The notes: generated by a model from the letters alone, not told the origin. Positions 38,717 through 47,137 are shown, counted from the first letter of the stretch. The stretch is DNA of 64,000 nt from Streptomyces griseocarneus (GCA_003674045.1 PENC01000002.1:248001-312000); one strand, 5' to 3'. A program made the numbers and translations.

Positions 38717-38753
38717 GTCAGGGCCGGGACCCGAAGCGGGTCCCGGCCCTGAC
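38717..38753. terminator. Bidirectional terminator
   Basis: A 17-bp perfect stem (38717-38733 with 38737-38753, loop AAG) between the convergent transglutaminase and DUF3040 genes. It lacks U-runs but is symmetrical and could serve both. Confidence 0.7.
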
Positions 38754-38767
38754 GGAAAGAAACGGAG

Positions 38768-39175
38768 TCAGTGCCCCTGCTCGTCACGGCGGCGCTGCCA
38801 GCGCTGCTCGATGCGGTCCATCACGCTGCGCCGCGACCGCGTCTGACGGCCGCCGCCCATGGCCCCCGACGGGCCGGTGCCACCGCGCGCACCCCCGGGC
38901 CGCGGCGCCTTGCGCCAGCCCGTGACGGCGAGCACCGCGCAGCCCAGCATGACGAGGAAGCCCACCACGCTGATCCAGTACTGTCCCGGAATCATCACGC
39001 CGGCCATCAGGAGCGCGATGCCCACCAGAAAACCGGCGACTGCCTGGTAGACCCGTCGCCGGGTGTACGTGCGCAGGCCGCTGCCCTCGAGCGCTGTCGC
39101 GAACTTGGGATCTTCGGCGTACAGCGCTCGCTCCATCTGCTCGAGCATGCGCTGCTCGTGCTCCGAGAGCGGCAC
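38768..39175 (-). CDS. DUF3040 membrane protein
   Basis: 135 aa. A conserved N-terminus (MPLSEHEQRMLEQMERALYA, then EDPKFA) is followed by two membrane helices (YQAVAGFLVGIALLMAGVMI; WISVVGFLVMLGCAVLAVTGW) and a basic C-terminus. This is the DUF3040 family, actinobacteria-specific and of unknown function. GTG 39175 follows AGGAGG. The 239-nt region upstream, before the methyltransferase stop, holds a TATGAT hexamer (39368-39363, minus strand) that may be its -10 box, and otherwise nothing I recognise. Confidence 0.85.
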   Translation of the reverse strand: MPLSEHEQRMLEQMERALYAEDPKFATALEGSGLRTYTRRRVYQAVAGFLVGIALLMAGVMIPGQYWISVVGFLVMLGCAVLAVTGWRKAPRPGGARGGTGPSGAMGGGRQTRSRRSVMDRIEQRWQRRRDEQGH

Positions 39176-39414
39176 GGAGTCCTCCTACTCGTCGGTCGCG
39201 GGGGGCGACCGGGGTGCGACCCTTTCAGGATAGGCAGGGAATCGCCCCCGTGAAACCCGCCCCTCTGCGCCAATTCGCCCACCGATGGTCGGTGCGGCGA
39301 TCGGTGGCGTCGGGAACTGCATTCCCGTTCCGCCGATGCGCCATGCCGGACGGCGTCCCTCGATCATACGGGGCAGGGCCACGGACCGGGCGGCCGGTCA
39401 CCTGTCGCATACGG

Positions 39415-40179
39415 TCAGCGACGCTCCGCCAGGACGTGCAGCTGAGTGGCCACCGAGTGGAAGGCGGGCAGCTCGGCCGCCGCGGCCTCCAACTGGAGCA
39501 GGGCCTCCATGGCGCCGGGTTCGGCGTCCAGCAGCACGCCGGGCACGAGGTCGGCGAAGACGCGCACGCCGTGCACCGCGCCGACCTCCAGACCCGCCGC
39601 CGTGACCAGCCCGGAGAGCTGCTCGGCGGTGAAGCGGCGGCGGACCGGGTCCCCGGCGCCCCAGTGGCCGTCGGGGTCGGCGAGCACCTGGCGGGCCTCG
39701 GTGAAGTGGCCCGCGAGGGCGCGGCCCAGGACGGCACCGCCGAGGCCGGCGGCCAGCAGGCTGAGGGTGCCCGCCGGGCGGAGCGCCTCGACGACGTTGC
39801 GGACGCCCTCGGCGGGGTCCTCGACGTACTCCAGCACGCCATGGCACAGGACGGCGTCGTAGGCACCGCGCTCGACGACGTCGAACAGGCCGTGGGTGTC
39901 GCCCTGGACGCCGCGCACGCGGTCGGCGACCCCGGCCTCGGCGGCCCGGCGCTCCAGCGCGAACAGGGCGTTGGGGCTGGGGTCGACGACGGTGACGCGG
40001 TGGCCCAGCCGGGCCACGTCCACCGCGAACTTGCCCGAGCCGCCGCCGGTGTCGAGGACGTCCAGCACGCCTCCGGCCTCCGGCCCGGCGGCCTTGACCC
40101 GGCGGTCCAGGGCGTCCCGCAGGACCTCCCAGACCACGGCGGTGCGGAGGGAGGCCCGGGGGCGCAGCGGGTCTGACAC
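39415..40179 (-). CDS. Class I SAM-dependent methyltransferase
   Basis: 254 aa. SAM-binding motif I is VLDTGGGSGKFAVDVARLG (~40-58), then VTVVDPSPNAL and the motif YDAVLCHGVLEYVEDP, in the UbiE/Methyltransf_11 style. The substrate is unknown. GTG 40179 has AGGAG ~11 nt upstream. It lies 140 nt after the HEPN-like gene on the same strand; the pair is commonly adjacent in Streptomyces. Confidence 0.82.
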   Translation of the reverse strand: MSDPLRPRASLRTAVVWEVLRDALDRRVKAAGPEAGGVLDVLDTGGGSGKFAVDVARLGHRVTVVDPSPNALFALERRAAEAGVADRVRGVQGDTHGLFDVVERGAYDAVLCHGVLEYVEDPAEGVRNVVEALRPAGTLSLLAAGLGGAVLGRALAGHFTEARQVLADPDGHWGAGDPVRRRFTAEQLSGLVTAAGLEVGAVHGVRVFADLVPGVLLDAEPGAMEALLQLEAAAAELPAFHSVATQLHVLAERR

Positions 40180-40319
40180 GGCGGATGGCTCCTGACGGTG
40201 AGGGGACCGCCCCCGCGGCTGCGGGGTACCGGAACATGGGGTGGACGCCCCCAGCCTAATGGGCGCGGCCCGCGCCCCCGCCCCGGCCGCACCGGCGCCG
40301 CCACTGGTCATGGCGCAGG

Positions 40320-40769
40320 TCATCCCGCCTGCCGTGGCGGCACCTGCCGTCCGGCGAGGCCCCGCTCCACCAGGAAGAGGAACTCCGTGGCGGCGCGCAG
40401 CAGGTCGTCGGCCTCGCGCCGGCCGGCCGCGGACCGTATGCCCGCCTCGGCGCGGGCGCGGCGGGCGGCCCCGGCGGCGAACAGCGCGCTCCACTCGGCC
40501 AGTTCGGGCGCGACCTCGGGCAGCACCTCCCAGGCGCTGCGGATACGGTGGCGGCGGCGGGCGCCCGTCTCCGGGCGGCCGCGCACGGCGAGCACGGCGG
40601 CGGCGGTGCGCAGGGCGGCGAGGTGGGCGGTGGCGTAGCGCTCGTGCGGGGCCTCCAGGGCGGTGGCCTCCGCCAGGCCGGAGCGGGCCTGGCCGAGCAG
40701 GTCGAGGGCCGCGGACGGGACCGCGGGACGGAACGGCACGGGGCGGGTACAGCTCGCGCTGCGGGCCAT
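40320..40769 (-). CDS. SAV_6107 family HEPN-domain protein
   Basis: 149 aa, all-helical, with Arg/Ala-rich helices and the stretch PHERYATAHLAALRTAAAVLA and C-terminal DDLLRAATEFLFLVERGL. It matches what I recall of the actinobacterial SAV_6107-type HEPN family. An R-x4-H (RYATAH) occurs, but in the first helix rather than at the usual RNase site, so nuclease activity is not claimed. ATG 40769 has a strong GGAGG. Divergent from the tetR gene. Confidence 0.75.
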   Translation of the reverse strand: MARSASCTRPVPFRPAVPSAALDLLGQARSGLAEATALEAPHERYATAHLAALRTAAAVLAVRGRPETGARRRHRIRSAWEVLPEVAPELAEWSALFAAGAARRARAEAGIRSAAGRREADDLLRAATEFLFLVERGLAGRQVPPRQAG

Positions 40770-40937
40770 GACGAACCTCCTTCGTCGGGGCGGGCGCCGC
40801 GCGATGGCGGAGCCGCCGTCTGCCCCCATGCTCGGGCACCCCACTGACAATCGCCCTGACCTGCGCCGATGCCCGGGTTCCGGTGAGAGGGCGGCAGTGC
40901 CTGAAAAGGCCGTGCGGCGGCAGGGAGAATCTCTGGC

Positions 40938-41624
40938 ATGGACAGCAGCAGTACGCGCCGTCAGAACACCAGGCGAAAGCTCTTCGAAGCCGCGGTCACC
41001 CTCATCGCCGAACAGGGCTTCTCGACCACCACGGTGGACGAGATCGCCGAACGTGCCGGAGTCGCGAAGGGCACGGTCTACTACAACTTCGCGAGCAAGA
41101 CCGTGCTGTTCGAGGAGCTGCTGCGGCACGGGATGGAGCTGCTGACCGACGCCCTGCAGAGGGCGGCCGACGAGATGGCGGAGCGTGGGGGCGGCGGGGT
41201 CGAGGCGCTGGACGCGATGGTCCGCGCCGGGCTCGACTTCATCGCCCGCTATCCGGCGCTCGCCCAGCTGTACGCGGCGGAGCTGTGGCGCACCAACCGG
41301 GCCTGGCAGCCGACGCTGACGCAGCTGCGGCAGCGGGCCGTCGCGGTGATCGCGGGCGTCCTGGAGGAGGCCGTGTCGACCGGCGAGCTGAGCACCGAAC
41401 TCGACGTCCCGCTGACGGCGGCCGCGGTGTTCGGCATGGTGCTGGTGTCGGCGCTGGACTGGCAGTCGTTCCAGCCGGAGCGCTCGATCGACGAAGTGCA
41501 CGAGGCCCTGTCGCGCCTGCTCCAGGGCCGGGTAGGAACGGGCCCCGCAAGGGGCGCGAGGAACTGCGCGACCAGCCCCCACCGACCCGCAGCCGTGCGC
41601 GGAGTGCGAGAGGCACCCCAGTAG
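40938..41624 (+). CDS. TetR/AcrR family regulator with repeat-derived C-terminal tail
   Basis: 228 aa. N-terminal helix-turn-helix (~10-55: RRKLFEAAVTLIAEQGFSTT, TVDEIAERAGVAKGTVYYNF) and an all-helical ligand domain to ~residue 197 (HEALSRLLQGR). The last ~31 residues (GPARGARNCATSPHRPAAV...) are translated from dispersed repeat copy d. ATG 40938 follows GGGAGA. Ligand and targets unknown; a 16-bp palindrome downstream (41889) is a candidate operator. Confidence 0.85.
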   Translation: MDSSSTRRQNTRRKLFEAAVTLIAEQGFSTTTVDEIAERAGVAKGTVYYNFASKTVLFEELLRHGMELLTDALQRAADEMAERGGGGVEALDAMVRAGLDFIARYPALAQLYAAELWRTNRAWQPTLTQLRQRAVAVIAGVLEEAVSTGELSTELDVPLTAAAVFGMVLVSALDWQSFQPERSIDEVHEALSRLLQGRVGTGPARGARNCATSPHRPAAVRGVREAPQ

Positions 41625-41630
41625 GCGCAC
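41541..41630 (+). repeat. Dispersed intergenic repeat, copy d (inside tetR 3' end)
   Basis: Core at 41551-41571 with one mismatch (GCGAGGAAC for GCGGGGAAC), then CCAGCCCCCACCGACCCGCAG and GAGGCACCCCAGTAGGCGCA. It overlaps the last ~28 codons of the TetR gene and supplies its stop codon. Confidence 0.8.
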
Positions 41631-41662
41631 CCCCGAAAAGCCCGCGGCAAGCGGGACGCATG

Positions 41663-41713
41663 ACGCCACTCCGGCATCGGCCGATCCCCCGTCGGCCGAT
41701 GCCGGAGTGGCGT
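41663..41713 (+). terminator. Terminator downstream of tetR
   Basis: A 22-bp perfect stem (41663-41684 with 41692-41713) and 7-nt loop, ending in GTTCCCCC. It lies 38 nt past the TetR stop. Together with the palindrome at 41889 this is all I see in the 328-nt gap before the DUF4126 gene. Confidence 0.8.
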
Positions 41714-41888
41714 TCCCCCGTGATTCCCCCGAGCTCCCGTGGGAGCCCCCGTGCCCCCCGGCACTTCAGGGCCGCCGCGCCGTTCCGCCGCCCCGTGTCG
41801 GCGGTGCGGCGCGGGCGTCCCTTCCGTGGACACCACTCTTCCTTCCCGGAGGGCATGCCCCATCCGCGCAGCTACTCATCTCCTCGTC

Positions 41889-41904
41889 TGAGTACGCGTA
41901 CTCA
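41889..41904. promoter_or_regulatory. 16-bp perfect palindrome, candidate operator
   Basis: TGAGTACGCGTACTCA, perfectly self-complementary, centred ~56 bp upstream of the DUF4126 start and ~270 bp after the TetR gene. TetR-family proteins commonly bind such palindromes; the binding protein is unknown. Confidence 0.45.
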
Positions 41905-41939
41905 CCCCTGAGCGTTCAGGCCCAGCCGCACACCGCGGT

Positions 41940-41945
41940 TACGAT
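41940..41945 (+). promoter_or_regulatory. -10 element for leaderless DUF4126 mRNA
   Basis: TACGAT ends 7 nt before GTG 41953, which has no Shine-Dalgarno. Confidence 0.4.
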
Positions 41946-41952
41946 CGCCGGC

Positions 41953-42570
41953 GTGTCCGTACTTCCCTTGGTGTTCACGAGCGGCTGGGCGAGCGGGATC
42001 AACGCCTATGCCGTGGTCCTGCTGCTCGGCGTGATGGGCGCGACCGGCGCCACCGACCAGGTGCCCGACGCGTTGCAGCGGCCGGATGTCCTGATCGCGG
42101 CCGGTGTGCTGTTCCTGTGCGAGGCCGTCGCCGACAAGATCCCGTACGTGGACTCCGCCTGGGACGCGGTGCACACGGTGGTCAGGCCGGTCGCGGGCGG
42201 TGTGGTCGCCGCACTGCTGGCCGGGCAGAGCGGCTCGCTCTCCGACCTCGCGGCGGGTGCCGTGGGCGGTTCGGCCGCGCTGGTGAGCCATCTGGTGAAG
42301 GCGGGCACCCGGGCGGCGATCAACACGTCGCCGGAGCCCGCGAGCAACATCGTGGTGAGCACCCTGGAGGACCTGGGGGTCGCCGGGATCGTCGTCTTCG
42401 CGCTGTTCCATCCGGTGGCCGCCGCGATCATCGCGGCGGTGCTGCTGGGGCTGGGGATCGCGCTCGTGGTCTTCCTCTGGTCCCGCGTCCGCCGCTTCCT
42501 GCGGCGCAGGCGGCAGCGGCGCGAGGAGAAGCGGGCGCGCTCGGCCGTCGGCGCCGGGATGTCCGGGTGA
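41953..42570 (+). CDS. DUF4126 family membrane protein
   Basis: 205 aa with about four to five hydrophobic segments (SVLPLVFTSGWASGINAYAV; VLIAAGVLFLCEAVADKIPY; VAAALLAGQSGSLSDLAAGAV; IVVFALFHPVAAAIIAAVLL) and a C-terminal Arg-rich tail. The SGWASGINAY and ADKIPYVDSAWDAVHT motifs are typical of DUF4126, whose function is unknown. GTG 41953 is the only start that fits the conserved N-terminus. A gene for an FAD oxidoreductase follows 41 nt later on the same strand. Confidence 0.82.
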   Translation: MSVLPLVFTSGWASGINAYAVVLLLGVMGATGATDQVPDALQRPDVLIAAGVLFLCEAVADKIPYVDSAWDAVHTVVRPVAGGVVAALLAGQSGSLSDLAAGAVGGSAALVSHLVKAGTRAAINTSPEPASNIVVSTLEDLGVAGIVVFALFHPVAAAIIAAVLLGLGIALVVFLWSRVRRFLRRRRQRREEKRARSAVGAGMSG

Positions 42571-42599
42571 CGCCGGACGGGACTGTCGGTGGCGCCGGA

Positions 42600-42605
42600 T
42601 AAAGT
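42600..42605 (+). promoter_or_regulatory. -10 element for leaderless desaturase-like mRNA
   Basis: TAAAGT ends 6 nt before ATG 42612; no Shine-Dalgarno is present. Confidence 0.4.
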
Positions 42606-42611
42606 CGCCCC

Positions 42612-44150
42612 ATGGCACGGATTGCGGTGATCGGCGCCGGGATGGGCGCGATGGCAGCCGCCGCCCGGCTCGCCGTCGCGGGCCACCGGGTGGTGGTGTA
42701 CGAGCGTGCGGCGACGCACGGCGGCGGTGTGGGGCGGCTGACGAGAGACGGGTTCGCCTTCGACACGGGGCCGGGGCTGCTGCACCTGCCCGCCGTCTAC
42801 CGCGACGTGTTCGTGAAGACCGGCAAGGAGTCCCTGGAGGCGAGTGTCGGCCTTGTGCAGGTCGACCCGGCGAGCGCCCATGCCTTCGCGGACGGCACGG
42901 CGGTCACGCTGCCCAACGCTTCGCGGGGCGGGGTGGCCGAGGCCCTGGACGGCGCGCTGGGCGCGGGCACGGGCGAGCGCTGGAGCGATCTGGTCAACCG
43001 CGGGCGCGCGGTCTGGGAGGCGACGCGGCGGCCGCTGCTGGAGGAGCCGCTGCGTCCGGAGCCGGCGGCCCGTGAGCGGCTGGGGCACGATCCGTACCCG
43101 GCGGTGCGCAAGCGCGGCCTGTTCCGGCGGAGCGGCCCGGTCACCCTCGCGTCCGTCGCGCGGCGGGAGTTGAAGGACCCCCGGCTCGTCGCCCTCCTGG
43201 AGAGCCATGCCCTGGCCTACGGGCTCGATCCGCGGCACACGCCCGCGAGCGCGACGGTGCTGCCGTACATGGAGCAGACCTTCGGCAGCTGGTATGTGCG
43301 CGGCGGGCTGCGCGGGCTGGCCGACGCGCTCCACGAGCGGTGTCTGGCGCGCAAGGTGGAGTTCCGCTTCGGCGAGGAGGTCGTGGGCCTGCTGGAGAAG
43401 GACGGGCACGCCGCCGGGGTGGAGCTGGCCGACGGCCGGGTCGTCGAGGCGGACGTGGTGGTCGCGGGCGTGGCCCCGGGGCGGCTGGCCGGGATCGCGC
43501 CGCGTGCGGCGGAGGCCGCGGTGGGCCCGGCCGGGTCCCGGCCGGTGCCGCCCGGCAGGTTCACCGTGTGCCTGGCTCTCCGCGGCGGGCGGCCCGAAGG
43601 GGCGGCGCACCGCACGGTGGTGCACACGCCCGACCGCGAAGCGGAGTTGGCGGAGATCTTCCGCACGCCCGGCGACGTGCGCGCGCCGGGCCCGTGGCGT
43701 CACCGGCCGACGGTGACCGTGCTGCGGCCGGACGATCCGGCCACCCGCCCCGACGACGGGCACGAGGCCGTCACGCTCACGGCCACGGTGGCCCCGCACG
43801 GTGCCGTCGACTGGGCCGACGAGGAGACGGCCGCGGCTTTCGCGGAGCGGATGCTCGACGCGGCCGAGGCCGTGATACCGGGGCTGCGGGAGCGCGTGCT
43901 GTGGCGCGAGGCGCGCACCCCGGCCGACACCGAGGTGGCGACGGGGGCCGAGGGTGGCGGGGTGCCCGCGCCCGTGCTGGCGGGGGCGGACGGTGCCTTC
44001 CTGCGGCCCGCCAATCTGACGCCCGTTCCGGGGCTGTATCTCGTCGGCGGGTTCGCCCACCCCGGCGGAGGGCTGGCCCACGCCGGGATGTCCGGGGCGC
44101 TGGTCGCCGGGCTGGTCGTCTCCGGTTCGGACTGGCACGGCTCGGAATGA
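42612..44150 (+). CDS. FAD-dependent oxidoreductase, phytoene desaturase-like
   Basis: 512 aa. N-terminal dinucleotide motif VIGAGMGAMAAAARLAVAGH (~5-24) with acidic end VYER, FDTGPGLLHLP, and the C-terminal carotenoid-desaturase signature PVPGLYLVGGFAHPGGGLAHA. Such enzymes desaturate isoprenoid chains, but no phytoene synthase or other carotenoid gene is near, so the substrate is open. It lacks a ribosome site and may be leaderless. The DUF4126 gene precedes it. Confidence 0.8.
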   Translation: MARIAVIGAGMGAMAAAARLAVAGHRVVVYERAATHGGGVGRLTRDGFAFDTGPGLLHLPAVYRDVFVKTGKESLEASVGLVQVDPASAHAFADGTAVTLPNASRGGVAEALDGALGAGTGERWSDLVNRGRAVWEATRRPLLEEPLRPEPAARERLGHDPYPAVRKRGLFRRSGPVTLASVARRELKDPRLVALLESHALAYGLDPRHTPASATVLPYMEQTFGSWYVRGGLRGLADALHERCLARKVEFRFGEEVVGLLEKDGHAAGVELADGRVVEADVVVAGVAPGRLAGIAPRAAEAAVGPAGSRPVPPGRFTVCLALRGGRPEGAAHRTVVHTPDREAELAEIFRTPGDVRAPGPWRHRPTVTVLRPDDPATRPDDGHEAVTLTATVAPHGAVDWADEETAAAFAERMLDAAEAVIPGLRERVLWREARTPADTEVATGAEGGGVPAPVLAGADGAFLRPANLTPVPGLYLVGGFAHPGGGLAHAGMSGALVAGLVVSGSDWHGSE

Positions 44151-44156
44151 GCGAAC

Positions 44157-44192
44157 GCCCGGCGCCAGGGCCGGAAAGCCCCGGTGCCGGGC
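44157..44192. terminator. Hairpin between convergent genes
   Basis: GCCCGGCGCCAGGGC pairs with GCCCCGGTGCCGGGC (one G-U, one mismatch) around a GG-containing loop, just past the desaturase-like stop and before the end of the next, convergent gene. Confidence 0.6.
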
Positions 44193-44205
44193 GCCGCGCC
44201 CGGTA

Positions 44206-45156
44206 TCAGTAGCGGTGCTGCTGCCCGTCGTAGTGCCCGTCGTAGCCGCCGCCCTGCGGGTGCGGGGCGGGCGGGTGCGGGGGCTCGGTGTCGCGCTGCT
44301 GGGGCACCCAGATGCCGCCGGGCGGGGTGTCCGTGTCGTACCGCGCGGAGGGCGCGTAGGGGTCGGAGTAGGCCGCGCCCGCCCCGGTGTCCTGCCCGTA
44401 CTGCTGCTGCGGATAGCCCCCGTACTGCTGCTGCCCGTACGCGTCGTACTGCTCGTAGGTCTGCTGGCGGCTGCCGATGTAGGGGTCGGAGTAGGCGGCG
44501 TACTGCCCCTGCCCGTAGTCGAACTGGCCGTCCTGGGCGGGGGCCTGGGCGGCCTGGTTCCCGTAGCCGTCGGCGTACGGGGCGGCCGTCGGGAGGTAGG
44601 CGGTCTCCTCGTAGGCCGCCGTGTACTCCGGGCCGGGCTGCTGCGGGGCGTCGGGGTGCGGGGCCGGAGTGCCGCCGGGCGCGGGGACCTGCGGCATGAC
44701 GGCGGTCTCGGCGGCCGCGACGGCGGCGGCTCCGGCCGCTGCCCCGGTGGCGTCCTCGGCGAACGGGGGTGCCGTCCTGTCGCCGCTCGTCGGCGCCCCG
44801 TTGCGCTCGGCCTTGCCACGGCGCCGTCCCGAGCGCGCCGCCCTCCGTCCGCTCTTTCCGTCCGTGGGTTCCTCGGCCCCGCCCCGGGAATCCGCGTCGT
44901 CGCCGCGGCGGATCGCCCAGCCCTCGGCGAAGCCGCGGCGGAAGGAGAGCGTCACATAGGTCTGGCCGACCGCGAAGGCGATGGCGCCCGCCGAGATGAC
45001 CGGCACGGACGAGAGAAGGACACCCGCGACCACGCCGAGGAAGCCGCCGAAGGCCAGCAGACGCCAGCGCAGTCGCGCCTTGTACTGCAGCAGCACCTCG
45101 CCGAGCAGCCAGAGCGCGACGATGCCGAACGCGATGTAGAGGACCGTCCAGCCCAT
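44206..45156 (-). CDS. Membrane protein with Gln/Tyr/Gly-rich low-complexity tail
   Basis: 316 aa. Three helices in the first ~70 residues (GWTVLYIAFGIVALWLLGEV; LLAFGGFLGVVAGVLLSS; VISAGAIAFAVGQTYVTLSF), a basic linker, then ~170 residues rich in Gln, Tyr, Gly, Pro and Ala (QQTYEQYDAYGQQQYGGYPQ and similar). No enzymatic domain recognised. ATG 45156 follows GAGAGGGG. Streptomyces genomes commonly carry such proteins upstream of metF; the function is unknown. The tail is probably disordered and cytosolic. Confidence 0.75.
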   Translation of the reverse strand: MGWTVLYIAFGIVALWLLGEVLLQYKARLRWRLLAFGGFLGVVAGVLLSSVPVISAGAIAFAVGQTYVTLSFRRGFAEGWAIRRGDDADSRGGAEEPTDGKSGRRAARSGRRRGKAERNGAPTSGDRTAPPFAEDATGAAAGAAAVAAAETAVMPQVPAPGGTPAPHPDAPQQPGPEYTAAYEETAYLPTAAPYADGYGNQAAQAPAQDGQFDYGQGQYAAYSDPYIGSRQQTYEQYDAYGQQQYGGYPQQQYGQDTGAGAAYSDPYAPSARYDTDTPPGGIWVPQQRDTEPPHPPAPHPQGGGYDGHYDGQQHRY

Positions 45157-45194
45157 TTACGCCCCTCTCGTGGCCGTTGCCGGGGCAACGGCCG

Positions 45195-46112
45195 TCAGGA
45201 CCGCTGGTGCAGTCCCAGATTCTCGTAGATTTCCAGGGTGGCCGTGGAGTGGTTCAGGGTAATGAAGTGCAACCCGGGAATCTCCTCGGCCATCAGCCGC
45301 GAGCACAGCTCGGTGGCGTACTCGATTCCGATCGAGCGTACAGCGGCCGGATCGTCGCGCACCGCGAGGATCCGTTCGGCGAGGGCGGGCGGGAAGGCGG
45401 CATTGCTGAGCTGGGCGAACCGCTCGATCTGCCGGATGTTGGTGACCGGCATGATCTCCGGGATGATCGGGGTGTCGCAGCCGGCCGCCGCGGCCCGGTC
45501 CCGGAAGCGCAGATAGTCCTCCGGATAGAAGAACATCTGCGTGATCGCGAAGTCCGCGCCCGCCCGGCACTTGTCCACGAAGTGCCGGATGTCCGCATCC
45601 CAGTCGGTGGAGCGCGGGTGCATCTCGGGGAAGGCCGCGACGCCGACGCAGAAGTCGCCGGACTCCTTGATGAGCCGGACGAGTTCGGCGGCGTACAGGA
45701 CGCCCTCCGGGTGCCGCACCCACTCACCCATGGGGTCGCCGGGCGGGTCGCCGCGCAGGGCGAGCATGTTGCGGATGCCGACGTCGGCGTACTGCCCGAT
45801 GACATTGCGCAGTTCGGCCACGGAGTGGTTGACGGCCGTCAGGTGGGCGACCGGGGTGAGCGTGGTGTCGATGGCGATGCGCTCGGTCGCGCGTACGGTG
45901 CCCTCGCGGGAGGAACCGCCCGCGCCGTAGGTCACGGAGACGAAGGTCGGGCCGACCGCCTCGATCCGGCGGATGGCGTTCCACAGCGTCCGTTCGCCCT
46001 TCTCGGACTTCGGCGCCGCGAACTCGAAGGAGTAGGACCGCTCACCGGAAGCGAGCAGGTCACGGACGGTGCGTGCACGATCTGTCCTGGTGGAGGCTGT
46101 GCCAAGGGCCAT
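45195..46112 (-). CDS. metF: 5,10-methylenetetrahydrofolate reductase
   Basis: 305 aa FAD TIM-barrel enzyme making 5-methyl-THF for methionine synthesis. Motifs [17 protein letters not shown] near residue 30, [26 protein letters not shown] and [14 protein letters not shown] are conserved. ATG 46112 lacks a Shine-Dalgarno but sits 6 nt after TAACTT, with TTGGGC 17 nt further up, so the mRNA is probably leaderless. Confidence 0.94.
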   Translation of the reverse strand: MALGTASTRTDRARTVRDLLASGERSYSFEFAAPKSEKGERTLWNAIRRIEAVGPTFVSVTYGAGGSSREGTVRATERIAIDTTLTPVAHLTAVNHSVAELRNVIGQYADVGIRNMLALRGDPPGDPMGEWVRHPEGVLYAAELVRLIKESGDFCVGVAAFPEMHPRSTDWDADIRHFVDKCRAGADFAITQMFFYPEDYLRFRDRAAAAGCDTPIIPEIMPVTNIRQIERFAQLSNAAFPPALAERILAVRDDPAAVRSIGIEYATELCSRLMAEEIPGLHFITLNHSTATLEIYENLGLHQRS

Positions 46113-46118
46113 ACCGGC

Positions 46119-46147
46119 AAGTTAACCAGCGCACCCCCGGAGCCCAA
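46119..46147 (-). promoter_or_regulatory. metF promoter, probably leaderless
   Basis: On the minus strand TTGGGC (46147-46142), 17-nt spacer, TAACTT (46124-46119), then 6 nt to the ATG at 46112. The spacing predicts that transcription starts at the start codon. Confidence 0.55.
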
Positions 46148-46247
46148 ACCCGATTCAGTGATATGACCGATTCGCCGGGCCTCTGTCCGCTTTCTGGACA
46201 GTCCGTTCACATTCCGTTGACACTTCGACGACCGTTTCCTGACAGGT

Positions 46248-46274
46248 CCGGGCGGGGCACGGAGTCCCGCCCGG
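46248..46274 (-). terminator. Hairpin downstream of thiE
   Basis: CCGGGCGGG/CCCGCCCGG, 9-bp stem with 9-nt loop, 22 nt after the thiE stop; it probably separates thiE from metF. A second smaller hairpin (CTGTCC/GGACAG) is at 46183-46201. Confidence 0.55.
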
Positions 46275-46296
46275 CCGTCCGTGGGCAGCGGGGCGC

Positions 46297-46944
46297 CTAC
46301 GCTCCGTGTGCACGGAGGCGGGCCGCCAGCCGGGCCGCGGCGGCGCCCGGGTCGTCGGCCTCGGTGATGGCGCGGACGACGACGACCCGGTCGGCGCCCG
46401 CGGCGAGCACCTCGTCCAGGTTGGTCTCGTCGATGCCGCCGATGGCGAACCAGGGCCGCTCGGGCTTCAGCGCGGCGGCGTAGCGCACCAGGGACAGGCC
46501 GGGGGCGTACCGCCCGGGCTTGGTGGGGGTGGGCCAGCAGGGGCCGGTGCAGAAGTAGTCCACGCCGGGCTCGGCGAGCGCGGCGTCCACCTCGGTCTCG
46601 GCGTGGGTCGAGCGCCCGATCAGCACGTCGGCGCCCAGGATGGCGCGCGCGGCGGACACCGGCAGATCGCCCTGCCCCAGATGCAGCACCTGGGAGCGGG
46701 CCGCGTGCGCGACGTCCGCCCGGTCGTTGACCGCGAGGAGCCTGCCGTGGCGACGGGCCGCGTCGGCGAGGACGGCGAGGTGTTCGAGCTCCTCCCCCGC
46801 CTCCATTCCCTTGTCGCGCAGCTGCACGATGTCGACGCCGTTGGCGAGGACCGCGTCCAGGAATTCCGGCAGGTCGCCCTGACGCTTGCGGGCGTCTGTG
46901 CACAGGTAGAGCCGGGCGTCGGCGAGGCGCTCGCGTGCGGACAT
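46297..46944 (-). CDS. thiE: Thiamine-phosphate synthase
   Basis: 215 aa TIM barrel that couples HMP-PP and thiazole phosphate into thiamine phosphate. Motifs [31 protein letters not shown] and [16 protein letters not shown] are conserved. ATG 46944 follows GGGGGA. It is monocistronic on the minus strand, whereas thiO-S-G lie ~2.2 kb away on the plus strand under a TPP riboswitch; I see no riboswitch before thiE. Confidence 0.93.
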   Translation of the reverse strand: MSARERLADARLYLCTDARKRQGDLPEFLDAVLANGVDIVQLRDKGMEAGEELEHLAVLADAARRHGRLLAVNDRADVAHAARSQVLHLGQGDLPVSAARAILGADVLIGRSTHAETEVDAALAEPGVDYFCTGPCWPTPTKPGRYAPGLSLVRYAAALKPERPWFAIGGIDETNLDEVLAAGADRVVVVRAITEADDPGAAAARLAARLRAHGA

Positions 46945-47040
46945 TTTTTTGGTCCCCCGTGGTGAGGTGGCGTGCGCCGGTGTTTTGTGCCGGCGCACGC
47001 CGTGGTTGTGCGTGCGTTCTTCGAGTGCGGGCCGTGGGGC

Positions 47041-47135
47041 GACTGCGCCTACCGGGGTGCCTCACACGCCCGGCTCGCGACTGCGGGTCGTATGTGGCCG
47101 GTCGCGCCGTTCCCCGCGCCCCTTACAGGGGCGCT
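47041..47135 (-). repeat. Dispersed intergenic repeat, copy e
   Basis: GACTGCGCCTACCGGGGTGC, a CTGCGGGTCG block, and core complement at 47102-47122 with one mismatch. It ends 3 nt from the stop of the Rv2175c-like gene and fills the gap to thiE. Confidence 0.78.
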
Positions 47136-47137
47136 TC

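Noticed and set aside
38590..38787. Short frames over repeat copy c
   Set aside because: They repeat the peptides encoded by every copy of the intergenic element and lack ribosome sites.
39185..39382. 65-codon minus-strand frame upstream of DUF3040 (MALPRMIEGRRPAWRIGG...)
   Set aside because: No ribosome site, and a TATGAT hexamer overlapping its start looks more like the DUF3040 promoter.
40320..40769. HEPN protein as toxin or RNase
   Set aside because: The only R-x4-H is in the first helix, and there is no paired MNT nucleotidyltransferase gene; the neighbour is a methyltransferase.
40256..40939. Alternative longer frames around the HEPN gene
   Set aside because: The 149-aa frame with GGAGG upstream accounts for the region; the others are its shadows.
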